NCBI GenBank assembly: GCA_958510825.1
Contig: OY294049.1
Coordinates: forward strand, 37,290,774 to 37,354,773
Source: Brachypterus glaber
Taxonomy: Eukaryota > Arthropoda > Insecta > Coleoptera > Kateretidae
Direction of reading: 5' to 3'
DNA length: 64,000 bases
Shown here: one piece after another, positions 10,991 through 20,515 of the stretch
Layout of the letters: each line of letters starts with the position of its first letter
Numbering within the stretch: position 1 is the stretch's first letter
Position numbers and translations under genes: made by a program
Notes under the pieces: generated by a model
Told to the model about the DNA's origin: nothing
The model's input: only the letters and a program-made list of their open reading frames with translations
Database searches by the model: none

Positions 10991-11029
10991 TAGCGACGTT
11001 TCGTCTTTAATCAAGACTTTATCAAGCTA
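10991..11029 (-). ncRNA. Hammerhead-ribozyme-like motif, left arm
   Basis: Read on the - strand this is the same sequence as 11871-11909: stem I TAGC/GCTA, core TTGATAA, stem II GTCTT/AAGAC, GAAA, then CGTC at the expected cleavage site. The GTC is intact in this arm. Confidence 0.6.
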
Positions 11030-11870
11030 AAAGAGAGAAAAAGACCTTATGTAATAATAACATAAAAAAATATATAACTTAAAAAAAAAAAAAATATTAA
11101 AAAAATTAAAAACGTCTACTTTTTAATCTTATGCCTAGATAATACGAAAAACATTTACCTTAGCATACTTAAAACACTACATTTAACATAAATATTATTT
11201 AAATAAACAATTACGAACAATAAACAAAACTATAGAACCGTACACGTAGACATATTTCAAATTAACTGTATATGTTTTTTCTTCCTCTTTCTTATCACAA
11301 GAACACCTATATGTATTCTTGGTAGACTATAGTGAACTATATTTATATCAAAGACAAATGCTGAAGGCGCCTTTATATAAAATATAATAGCAAAAGCTAA
11401 ATACCAACCTATCATATAACAAATGAATGCATATAACACATCGCAAACTATCAACTAAAAAAAAAACTAAAAAAGAAAACAAAAAGAGAAAAAAAAAAAA
11501 AAAGGAGAGAAAAAAAAAAACTACCCATCAAAAGGCTAGGTTACATGATTTTTTTTGTCTTTTTCTCCCCCTTTTAACCCCTCCAATTGTTCCCTTTTTA
11601 TTCTTTTTTGTTTACTACCCCCCTCCCCTCCTACAGTTAATTTGAAATATGTCTACGTGTACGGTTCTATAGTTTTGTTTATTGTTCGTAATTGTTTATT
11701 TAAATAATATTTATGTTAAATGTAGTGTTTTAAGTATGCTAAGGTAAATGTTTTTCGTATTATCTAGGCATAAGATTAAAAAGTAGACGTTTTTAATTTT
11801 TTTAATATTTTTTTTTTTTAAGTTATATATTTTTTTATGTTATTATTACATAAGGTCTTTTTCTCTCTTT

Positions 11871-11909
11871 TAGCTTGATAAAGTCTTGATTAAAGACGAA
11901 ACGTCGCTA
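11871..11909 (+). ncRNA. Hammerhead-ribozyme-like motif, right arm
   Basis: Seen: stem I TAGC (11871-11874) with GCTA (11906-11909); core TTGATAA (11875-11881) in place of CTGATGA; one extra A; stem II GTCTT (11883-11887) with AAGAC (11893-11897) around a 5-nt loop; GAAA (11898-11901); CGTC (11902-11905). Known: hammerhead positions 3 and 8 form a base pair, normally C-G. Here both have changed, to U and A, which keeps the pair. The minimal stem III is typical of retroelement hammerheads. Whether it cleaves is untested. Confidence 0.62.
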
Positions 11910-12037
11910 GTGCATAAAAGTTAGTGTTTTTATTTAAAGTCCTAGTCCCGATATTTGTTTATTAATACGAATGTGTTTTGAAAACATTCGCTGTGCTATT
12001 TTTAATTTACTCTCTTGCTTGATGAAACAGACCATAG

Positions 12038-13136
12038 TTATGTTAGATTGTAAAAATAATTAATTTTTCCCAAGCTTTTGTCAGGCGCAAAATACCTGTA
12101 TGTTTTTTGTGATGAAAAAATAGGGCCACCCAGTATATACGTGATGGACTGTAAATCCAAGTTGGACTTTATTCCGCAGAGAAAAGTGATGAAGCGTTAA
12201 TTAACATTTGCAATAAAAGAAAAAGATGAAACGAACACATACGACAGAGACGAATGAATGTATAAGCTCCAAGTGTAATATGTGAAAATATAAAATAGAT
12301 GAAATTACATTTTTAACCACAGTTTTTTTTTCGAGACGAAATATGCAGACGCTATTCCAAATATTCATTCATTACTTAATTAAAAAGAATTTTTGCGCTG
12401 TTTTTAATAAAAACTTTTTATTTTATCAACTTTGTTAATTTGAAGAAGACTTACAGTTTCCGGTAGAGTTAACTCGGTTTCCAATTATTTTTATTTCGTG
12501 TTCATTAATTTATATGTATACGTATCAGAAATATGGATTATATTTGGATAGGTTATAATAGAAAAATATTACCCACAAATTAACAACTCTTCTCCATACT
12601 GCCGTGCTAAACACAAAAGTGGTAACTTGTATTTTGGCCATTTTTAGATATTAACAGTCAAAAAAATTTCAAATTTGATTTGAATAAGAAAGATAAAAGG
12701 TTAAATTAGTTGTTAATGTTATAAATATGTTAAATTAGATAATTAAATAGCAAAATAGGAATTTTTTATAGCTACCACTTTAAAAATTATTATTTTTAAC
12801 TTGTAATACTTACTAAAGAGATTTGACGTATCTTATAAATTCATTACGAAAATGAGGAAAAAAAGCCTATTAGCGAATAATATATAATTTTACGTACCTC
12901 GATCTCCTTTTGTTATAAAAATACTTATTTGCAAGAATGTGTGAATTACTTTGCATTATTCTGCATTCAAAATATCGTGTAGTGCGTGCATTTTCTGCAG
13001 TAGGTGTACAAAAATTTCTCAGTGATAGACCCCTCGCCTATAATCATCTAATTATATACAATCCATATAACTTATAACTTGTTTAAAAAGTTTTTCGAGT
13101 AAAATAATTCTAATTTCTACTTATTTTTGTTTTCAG
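12038..13136. other. Non-coding stretch upstream of the first visible exon
   Basis: AT-rich with no recognised repeat. It ends in a good 3' splice site, a pyrimidine-rich tract followed by TTTTCAG at 13130-13136. It is probably intron of the NOL4-like gene. Confidence 0.5.
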
Positions 13137-13268
13137 AATTCCACAGGAGAACCAGTGTACAGAAAAGTGGCGATAGTTGAAAATTTCTTTGATATTATCT
13201 ACAACGTGCACGTAGAACTAGAAGGCAGGCCCGGGAAACATGCTGGTCAGAAAAGAACATACAGAACG
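13137..13268 (+). CDS. NOL4: NOL4-like gene, internal exon (N-terminal conserved block)
   Basis: This is a phase-0 exon of exactly 44 codons between acceptor 'TTTTCAG' and donor 'ACG|GTAAGG'. It encodes 'EPVYRKVAIVENFFDIIYNV' followed by 'GKHAGQKRTYRT'. This matches the conserved N-terminal domain of vertebrate nucleolar protein 4 and NOL4L as I know it (VEDFFDIIY and KHAGQKRTY blocks). The next exon at 20516 continues in phase with the expected 'YAFLPREAVTRFL', so the two join directly. NOL4 proteins are nuclear or nucleolar and poorly understood biochemically; no enzymatic motif is visible. The start codon and preceding exons are outside the window or too divergent to find. Inference: this is the insect orthologue; paralogue identity (NOL4 against NOL4L) is not resolvable here. 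Confidence 0.87.
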
Positions 13269-13513
13269 GTAAGGAAATATTTGAAAAGCATTTTTTATAT
13301 TACTCTAAAAAGCTCTTCCAGAAAAATTTTTTTTTTTAAGGTTGTATCTACCCTTCGGTAGATACACCCCGCCATTCAACCCTATCGGTTATAGCCTATT
13401 GTTATGTAGTTTTTAAAGTAGTAAATATTAGCAATTTTAAAGACACCCCTACATATCCATGCCCATACAAAACGAACGTGCTGCGTCCTAATATTACCAT
13501 GTACAGAAACTCT

Positions 13514-14228
13514 GGCGCACTCACATCTCTACTCTATTTACATATCTGCTCTTTTACATCTTCATTCTTTTACTTCTCTCCTCTTTTACTTCTCTACAAG
13601 TTTATTTAACGTCTCTGTATATAAATTGAATTATTTTTATTAGTGCATACTGTATATATGTCATAATTTTAAATTTGTTAGGTTATTGAAATATATCAAT
13701 GTCAATTATGACATATATTCAGTGAGGAGCGCTTATATGCAGCTCTTTATGCCGTGATGCCGTGTTTTGATGAACTTACCGGTTTAAAATATATTATTTT
13801 AAATAAAAAACATTTTTTTACGAAAAAAAAACACCAAACAGACGCCAAACCAACGTTAACGCAAGCCAAACAACAAAAAACCAAAAAGTCCAAACTCCGG
13901 CACGGAGAGCTGCAATTAGTCGCTTGTTATTCAAGGGTATACAAAAAGAGCGTTCGGGTAGGACGATCTTTTAACTCTTCTGACTCCATTGCTAACTTCA
14001 TGGCAACTGTCATTGTCATTGATGAAAATTGACATGAAGTTACCAATGGAGTCTAAAGAGTTAAAAGATCCTACCCGAACGCTCCATAATAAAAATAATT
14101 AAATTTATATACAGAGACGTCAAATAAACGAGAAGAGAAGTATAAGAGGAGAGAAGTAAAAGAATAGAGATGTGAAAGAGCAGAGATGTAAAAGAGCAGA
14201 GATGTAACTCACATGATGTGAGTGCGCC
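13514..14228. mobile_element. Inverted-repeat element with GGCGCACTCACATC termini and internal hairpins
   Basis: The left end 'GGCGCACTCACATCTC' is mirrored by 'GATGTGAGTGCGCC'. The arms contain pyrimidine-rich repeats ('TTTTACTTCTCTCCTCTTTT') matched by purine-rich repeats ('AGAGGAGAGAAGTAAAAG') and a shared 'AACGTCTCTGTATATAAATT' block. Two further palindromes (about 13648-13723 and 13948-14084) sit inside, suggesting sequential insertions. ORFs crossing it are shadows of the palindromes. Confidence 0.72.
13948..14084. repeat. Near-perfect hairpin of about 60-bp arms
   Basis: 'GAGCGTTCGGGTAGGA' through 'TTCATGGCAACTGTCATTG' is mirrored by 'TGACATGAAGTTACCAATGG' through 'CCTACCCGAACGCTC'. 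The loop is about 15 bp. It lies at the centre of the larger 13514-14228 element and is probably a separate short MITE. Confidence 0.75.
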
Positions 14229-14820
14229 GAAACTATAAATAAATATTAAAAAGTTTAATTTGTCCAGAAAATTTTTGCATTCACTGCTAAATAACAAAAA
14301 TCTTTAAACAATTTTGGTTGCTTAAACTGTAAAACTTATCCTTATTGTAAGATTAGTTGGATTTATTATTCATTTTTTGTTTGTTACATTATTGCATTTA
14401 ATATGGTTATATATTGCAGCAAAAAAGTTACGTTTAGGATCTAGACCACATTGAATTTGAAAAATCATTCTAAAAAAGTCGTAACTTAATTTTATCAAGG
14501 CAGGGTTAATGATGTGCAAAATAAAGTGATGTAAGTGGAGAGATCAGACATTAACAGATTTATAGTACCTATAAGGGATGATCATTCTGGAGAAAAATAA
14601 AAAAGAGAGAAAGTTAAGATATAAAATAGAGGCTTTAGTCTGATTAGGGTCACTATGTTTTAAAATTAATTTTTTTGTAAATAATTTAAAATAATGAAAT
14701 TAAACACGGAATTTAAGACAAGTTAAAATTAAAATGAGATTAAATATTTTCCATATCCATCGAAAAAACAAAAACAAAATACAATTTTACAATTTTATAT
14801 GAATATTAAATGTAATTAAT

Positions 14821-14860
14821 GGGAGGCATAGCGTAGTGGCTAGCGCGTATGCATAGCAAG
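14821..14860 (+). promoter_or_regulatory. SINE internal Pol III promoter (A box)
   Basis: The A box TAGCGTAGTGG at about 14829-14839 lies roughly 35 bp ahead of the B box AGTTCGATTCT (about 14873-14883), the normal layout of a type 2 internal promoter. Confidence 0.7.
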
Positions 14861-15088
14861 TCTACTATCGTGAGTTCGATTCTCACGGGCGCCGATTTGC
14901 CTTTTTCAGTTAATTAATAATTGAAATTTGGCGAAGGCGATAAGTGAAACGGACACTCCCTAGAAACTGGTTCGAAAGTCAGTATAAGCCGGTGGTTCCC
15001 TCTACTACTAGCCCACACAAGTCCTGGACTTAGGGGATGCTTAATTAAGTAGAATAGTACGAGGTAAAACAAACAAACAAACAAACAA
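14821..15088 (+). mobile_element. tRNA-derived SINE, full-length copy with (AAAC)n tail
   Basis: The head (14821-14893) looks like a tRNA: box A 'TAGCGTAGTGG', box B 'AGTTCGATTCT', and a well-paired T arm (GTGAG/CTCAC). The acceptor stem is not properly paired, so it is not a functional tRNA. The body runs through 'TTTGGCGAAGGCG' and 'AGCCGGTGGTTCCCTCTACT' to an (AAAC)n tail. Related copies lie at 57452-57735 (- strand) and 18488-18606 (3' part only). SINEs of this kind are transcribed by RNA polymerase III and moved by LINE enzymes. Confidence 0.9.
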
Positions 15089-15097
15089 TTTAGACGT

Positions 15098-16743
15098 AAT
15101 TTTCATGAAATATAAAATCGTAAAATTACATGTAAAATCTCGTAACTTTTACTTGTGTTGTTTATTTTCTACAGTGAACTCTGTAAAATTTACTAGATTT
15201 TACATGTGATTTTACATGCATATAAAATTTTAAAGTTACATGAAAAATTGTAAAATTATATGTCAAATTGTAAAATTACATGTAAAATCTCGTAAATTTT
15301 ACATGTGTAATTACATATTTATTTTTAACAGTATATACATACAGGGTGTATTTGAAATAGGGTCGGAAATTTTAACAGGTGATTCTACATGATAAAATAT
15401 GACAAAAAGTTCCTTTAAACATATATCTAAAAATGCGTCATAAGGGAGCTACGCCCCTTTGAAATTGGCTAAAAAAATCGGTTTTTATTTAATAGCTTAG
15501 GAACCCTTTGAGATATATTAACGAGGTTTTGCACGTGAATTAATCCTAATAAGGCCCATCTTTGTATGTCATTTTCACGTACTTATTTAAACCAAGGGTG
15601 TGCGAAACGGGGGGGCATTTCAGTTTTTTGTCTCAAACTTTTTTCTGTGTAACTTTTTTGCCATTTTATTTTTGAAATATGACTCCTCAGGTCAAAATAT
15701 ATAAAAAAGGTACTCTTGTTGTAATACTGTAGGATTAACCGTTTTCGAAAAAAGTTAATTTGAAGGTGAAATTTCACGGTTTGAGGACGAAAAATTAAAT
15801 ACTAAAATGTCGAAAACCAAAATTTTAATGATGCAATGTTATTCTACATCAAAAACTAAGAAAAAAAGTTTCCATACATGTAGGTCGAAAAAATGCTTTT
15901 AAAGGTACCATAGCCCTTTAAAAATGGTGCATATTTAGGAGACCATAGCTCCATTAGGATTGATTTTTGGAAGTACCTGTATATGAGGTTTTTTTCTTAG
16001 TTTTTAATGTACATTCGCCCTGCATTATTAAAATTTTGGTTTTTAATTTTTTTTCCTCGAACCGTGGAATTTCACCTTCAAATGAATTTTTCTCGAAAAC
16101 GGTTAATCCTACAGTATTACAACAAGAGTACCTTTTTTATGTATTTTGACCTGAGGAATCATATTTCAAAAATAAAATTGCAAAAAAGTTACACAGAAAA
16201 AAGTTTGGGACAAAAAACTGATAAGCCCCCCCGTTTCGCACACCCCTGGTTGAAATAAGTACACGAAAATAACACATAAAAACGGGACTTGGTAGAATTA
16301 GTTGACGTGCAAAACCTCGTTGATATATCTCAAAGGGTTCCTGAGTTATTAAATAAAAACCGATTTTTTTAGCCACTTTCAAAGGGGCGTAGCTCCCTTA
16401 TGACGCACTTTTAGACATATGTTTATAGGAACTTTTTGTCATATTTTATGATGTAGAATCATCTGTTAAAATTTCCGACCCTATTTCAAATACACCCTGT
16501 ATGTATATACTGTTAAAAATAAATATGTAATTACACATGTAAAATTTACGAGATTTTACATGTAATTTTACAATTTGACATATAATTTTACAATTTTTCA
16601 TGTAACTTTAAAATTTTATATGCATGTAAAATCACATGTAAAATCTAGTAAATTTTACAGAGTTCACTGTAGAAAATAAACAACACAAGTAAAAGTTACG
16701 AGATTTTACATGTAATTTTACGATTTTATATTTCATGAAAATT
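15098..16743. mobile_element. 1.65-kb near-palindrome containing ACAGGGTG-ended element
   Basis: Left arm 15098-15835 and right arm 16022-16743 are reverse complements with scattered mismatches, around a spacer of about 190 bp. The outer 240 bp of each arm consists of TGTAAAATTACATGTAAAATC-like words; inside these lie ends 'ACAGGGTGTATTTGAAATAG' (15341) and its mirror (ending 16500), followed by 'AAATTTTAACAGGTGATTC' and 'GGAGCTACGCCCCTTTGAAA'. ORFs on both strands within it (for example 15583-15777 and 16007-16258) are mirror images and not genes. It is probably a foldback DNA element placed inside another palindromic repeat. Confidence 0.85.
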
Positions 16744-16774
16744 TCCGACCCTATTTCAAATACACCGTGTATAT
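16744..16774 (-). repeat. Extra copy of the ACAGGGTG-type element terminus
   Basis: 'CCGACCCTATTTCAAATACA' followed by CCGTGTATA repeats the terminus found at 16470-16500. It abuts the palindrome directly, suggesting a truncated second copy at the insertion point. Confidence 0.6.
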
Positions 16775-17367
16775 AGCTATGAGATATAACATATTTAATA
16801 AAATTATCTAGCCCGTTTATTTATAAAATGGGGGAGACTAGTGGTGTTTAAGACAAGCACTATTTTACTTTTTTATGATTTTTTTTTAAGCATTTCCAAA
16901 AGCAATCATAAAAAAGTACAATTGGTAACCCCAGTCGCTATTACGTGCCTTGTGTAAAATTTTTTATTAGGTGTAATAATAAAAATCGTTAAATAAATTG
17001 ACGAGTTTTTCAAACTAGGGGGCAATCAATGGCCAGTGAAAACCGCGACATAAATTTCTTTTTATTTCGGAATAAACCTCTTGCAATATGCTATAGATTA
17101 TTTTTCATGCGATTTTATGGTTTGGACTTTCTGACGTTAATATTTTCACATTATTAGTATCATGAAACGCTATTTTTATAACGGCTATTTGGGAAATAAT
17201 AGCTATTCTAAAAAAAAAAACAGAAAAATATTTATCTAAGTATGATTTGAAATTGAACAATAAGAAAAATAGAAACTGAAGAATAAGAAAAATAGAAACC
17301 ATTGGTTCAGCTTTTTTTAAATTTTTATGCTATTCTTTTTCGCATATACAGTAATATACGGCTAAAC

Positions 17368-17455
17368 GGCGGCCATATTTAAAATTTATCTCTTTCTCCA
17401 GGAGAGACAGAGAGACAAAACTTTTAAATATAGAAAACTTTTAAACATGGCCGCC
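17368..17455. repeat. Short palindrome with GGCGGCCAT ends
   Basis: 'GGCGGCCATATTTAAAA' is mirrored by 'TTTTAAACATGGCCGCC', around a loop containing GAGAGACAGAGAGA. It is a small hairpin with no coding content. Confidence 0.6.
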
Positions 17456-18016
17456 CTTGAAATCGTTTGGATGCAAAAATACATAGACTAGTTTATTTTG
17501 CAACGTACTGTATACAGTTAATTTTTTCAAAACATATAATGCTGCGAATAGTAGCCAAATAAATAGCCTTTCACCAAGTTCAAGAATCATCTAAATCCGA
17601 TAAGTATTTTTCGAAATATGTGGCTTTAAAATCGCATGAATTTTTTGGGTGGACCACTTTAATTACTTAGCAGTTTAGTAAGGGAGAGTTTTCAAGTTCC
17701 CGGAATTGAAATGATCGATACGGGGTGCGATTTGGGGCGAGAAATTCCCCGTGTAAAACATTCGACAAACAAGCTACGGATTCGTCGTAGACACACGTTT
17801 GCCGCAAATTTCCATAGCGTTCTTCTTGGCGAATATGTACCACGCGATTACGCAACAAGTGTCTGTTATTTTGCCATTCTCTCCCGTCTCGCCGATCCAC
17901 GAATAAATTTAATTAACAATTTCGTTCACGATTCACTAAACTTTAACTTACTTCTATATTTAGGGTCGTTCATGGACCTTTATAGTTTAGTTTCTTATAA
18001 ATACCACAGTTGAAAC

Positions 18017-18241
18017 CTGTAAAAACGGTTCTGCCAAATCTTATCAAAATTCTATGGGATTTTAATAAGATTAAATGGGTAGTTTAGTGACGAAAACGCT
18101 ACCAAAGTTTATTAAAAACCATCAAAACCTATCAATTTGGTTGGATATTTCCTACAATTTCCTACTTTATTGATGGGACTTTCGTAAGATTTCATTCAAG
18201 GTCGGTTTACGTAAGATTTGATGGGATTTTTTTTACAGGGA
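18017..18241. repeat. Possible degenerate inverted-repeat element
   Basis: 'ACCTGTAAAAACGG' at the left and 'TTTTTTTTACAGGG' at the right could be termini, with related 'ATCTTATCAAAATTCTATGG' and 'TTCGTAAGATTTCATTC' words inside. The arms are diverged. Confidence 0.35.
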
Positions 18242-18487
18242 ACAACTGTTCTTCTTCTTTTTCTTCTTCTTCTGTTATAGCAATTTATTAAATTTTCTAA
18301 TGTCTCCAATTTCTACTTCTGGCTTCCAACATCCAGTTTAAACCAGCAGTAATATTTGTCCTTCTCAGAAAAGGCAAAAAAACATCAATACAATATAGGC
18401 ATCAAACAAAAATGACGTGATATACATTAGCAACGGTTTCTAAAATGTATAGTAATCATTTTATGGGATAATCAGCTGAACTAGACT

Positions 18488-18606
18488 AAAGCCGGTGGTT
18501 CCCTCTAATATTAGCCCGCATAAGTTCTGAACTTAAGGGATGAATATTTAAGTAGAACAGGTTTAGTTTAGTTTAGTTTAGTTTAGTTTAGTTTAGTTTA
18601 GTTTAG
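18488..18606 (+). mobile_element. 5'-truncated SINE fragment with (TTTAG)n tail
   Basis: 'AGCCGGTGGTTCCCTCTAAT' onward matches the 3' half of the SINE at 14821-15088 with several substitutions. The tRNA-like head is missing. The tail is a (GTTTA)n pentanucleotide array from 18561 to 18606, unlike the (AAAC)n tail of the full copy. Confidence 0.85.
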
Positions 18607-18663
18607 CCATCATTACAAAAAAAAACATATCCCTCGATAAACTTTTATTACATAATGGCTGCG

Positions 18664-18948
18664 TTCAATGGAAACAGCAAAACTAATCAAAAGTTATCAA
18701 ATGATAAGTTTTGCTAGCAAACTGCTGAACGGCTAATATTTGTCACTTGTCACAAGCACCATTTGAGGTTAGAAATACGCACAAAAAGTACATACCCGCG
18801 CTTTTAAAAAATCAATCAAAAGTAATCATCTCAAAACGTTGATGAGGAATGATTGCCGCGACATCTGTCAATCGAAACTCGTCATAGCGTTCAGTAGTGA
18901 TTTGACAGCTTTCGATGAGTTTCGATGAATTCTGCTGTTTCCATTGAA
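18664..18948. mobile_element. MITE with TTCAATGGAAACAGCA termini
   Basis: The left end TTCAATGGAAACAGCA is exactly inverted on the right as TGCTGTTTCCATTGAA. The 285-bp interior has no ORF. Confidence 0.83.
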
Positions 18949-20515
18949 ATTTTTGGTTTGGTTTGGACTTTTTGGATTCATGAAACAGTTTTCTACAAGA
19001 AAATAGAAAATTTAAATCAAATAGTGAAATTCTAAACTTTTTATTTATGCCTACAGAGAGTTTTATTTCTTTTCTTTCTCGTTTTCTTTTTCATTTATTT
19101 TCGAATGCATGTAAAACACATCGTATCTATTTTTTGCTGCCAAAAAGTTACATTGTGTTCGCAAAATGGAATACAATGTTTTTTCGCGACGCGACGCCTC
19201 GTCAGCGATCGGTGTGCCTTCATACCAGACGCTTTCGTCTAACAATAGTACGTATAACTTTAAAACGTGACACATTTAAAAGTCCAGGACGTGCAGATAC
19301 ATACGATTTTAAAATAAGTGGTAAACATCCCAAAATCAAGAAATAAAAATAAACCCCGAGTGCTTTTAGGTTGAATCTTTTTTTAAAGCCGCATGCATTA
19401 TCTCTTGCTTTGAATGTTTTGGAGAACACCTAAAACCGCCGATTTCGGCTACGACTATAGTCGTAGTCGTTAACTCAAGTAAGGGCCTTAATATAGGCCT
19501 ATAATATAGGCTTATAACATAGGCCCTATATCACTCAGAGTGATTCACTCTAGCGCGACCTGAGAAATTCTAACTAGGTTTTGGTACCAGTTTTCCTCTT
19601 TATCTCTCTCGTTTTTAGTTACTTTTTACTGGATCTAGTTAGTTAAGCTATAAGGACTATATTTCTCATTTTCTTGGACTAAGAAGTTTAAAACGTGACA
19701 CATTTAAAACACAGTCCCGGTTGTACAGAACTGTTCGCTGACAAAATCCTTAAGCCGACGTATGTCTAACTCGACACCGAAAAGAGGAAGGATACTGCCG
19801 ACAGAAAACTTTGCATTTATCGTGTCACACGGCATAGACTTAACTGCACTACCATTGACCTCATAACTAGGAATGATCTTTATAAAACAGATGTGCCCAA
19901 ACGTATTTTAACTTATTACCTTAGCATGGCATGCCATGAATAGCGAGAGAGCAATTCTCTAAACGAATTTGAACTCTACGGGAAAAATTCTACTAGAGTC
20001 AAATAAAATCCTTTTCTACTAAGGTAAAATATATGGCCAATTGTAGAAAACTTTTACCAATAGATTTTGGCATACCTTTTAGTTTTGCTGCTGATGACTT
20101 TATACTGTGTGAAACCTATTCTTATAAAATCAACTATTATTCTAAACATTTTCTTGCACAGTTTTAGTTTCTTTATTCTACATATTTACCTTTTCATACT
20201 TTTTAAGTTTTTATATAAATTTACAAATTTAACGAGAATAATGCTGTATTAATTAAAAATTTGTCATTTTAATCCAAAAATAAATTAAGTAGATAGTTAG
20301 CAAACAGAGAATATCGCGCAACGTCTGATCTCCGGAGTAATTTATCATACAAGACTTCAATAAAATCTCTCCGAAACGGCGTCTAGAGTTATAAGTCATT
20401 GAGCGCGGCGATATAGACGTGCAGCAACATAAAAATAAAACCAAGACTAAAATTTGCATAACGCATAAAAACCCTTTTATTGAAACGTCATGTAACATGT
20501 TGTTTTCATTTCCAG

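Larger units (their letters stand above)
10934..11966. mobile_element. Foldback retroelement-like unit with 335-bp inverted arms and hammerhead motifs
   Basis: Left arm 10934-11271 and right arm 11632-11966 are near-perfect reverse complements, starting 'ATTAATAAACAAATATCGGG'. The 360-bp centre is purine/pyrimidine-rich with no supportable ORF. Each arm contains a 39-nt hammerhead-ribozyme-like fold. Inverted terminal repeats with hammerheads are known for Penelope-like elements, so this may be an internally deleted, non-autonomous relative of such an element; that assignment is inference. Near identity of the arms implies a young copy. Confidence 0.75.
10734..12037 (+). mobile_element. MITE family M, copy 2, split by a 1-kb foldback element
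   Basis: The left part ('CATGGTCTGTTTCATCAAGC' onward, up to about 10900) and the right part ('CATTCGCTGTGCTATTTTT' to 'ACAGACCATAG') are the two halves of the MITE seen whole at 8090-8306. The foldback at 10934-11966 lies between them. Short sequence around the break ('TACGAATGTGTT') occurs on both sides, consistent with duplication during the second insertion. Confidence 0.8.
13269..20515 (+). other. 7.2-kb intron of the NOL4-like gene
   Basis: It is bounded by GTAAGG (13269) and TTTCCAG (ending 20515), phase 0. It holds nested hairpin elements, a SINE, a 1.65-kb palindrome, a SINE fragment and several MITEs, listed separately. No further exon is needed between the flanking exons because the protein block is continuous across the junction. 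The parts not listed (13269-13510, 14230-14820, 16775-17366, 17456-18016 and 18949-20515) show nothing I can name. Confidence 0.8.

Noticed and set aside
14821..14893. A tRNA gene
   Set aside because: Boxes A and B and the T arm are present, but the acceptor ends do not pair and the sequence continues into a SINE body with a simple-repeat tail. The same is true at 57654-57735.
15583..16382. Several mirrored ORFs of 60-83 codons
   Set aside because: They lie in the two arms of a palindrome and are reverse-complement images of one another, with no motif.
17667..18013. Opposed ORFs of 77 and 100 codons with moderate GC content
   Set aside because: Neither has splice support or a recognisable product, and they lie within the NOL4-like intron.
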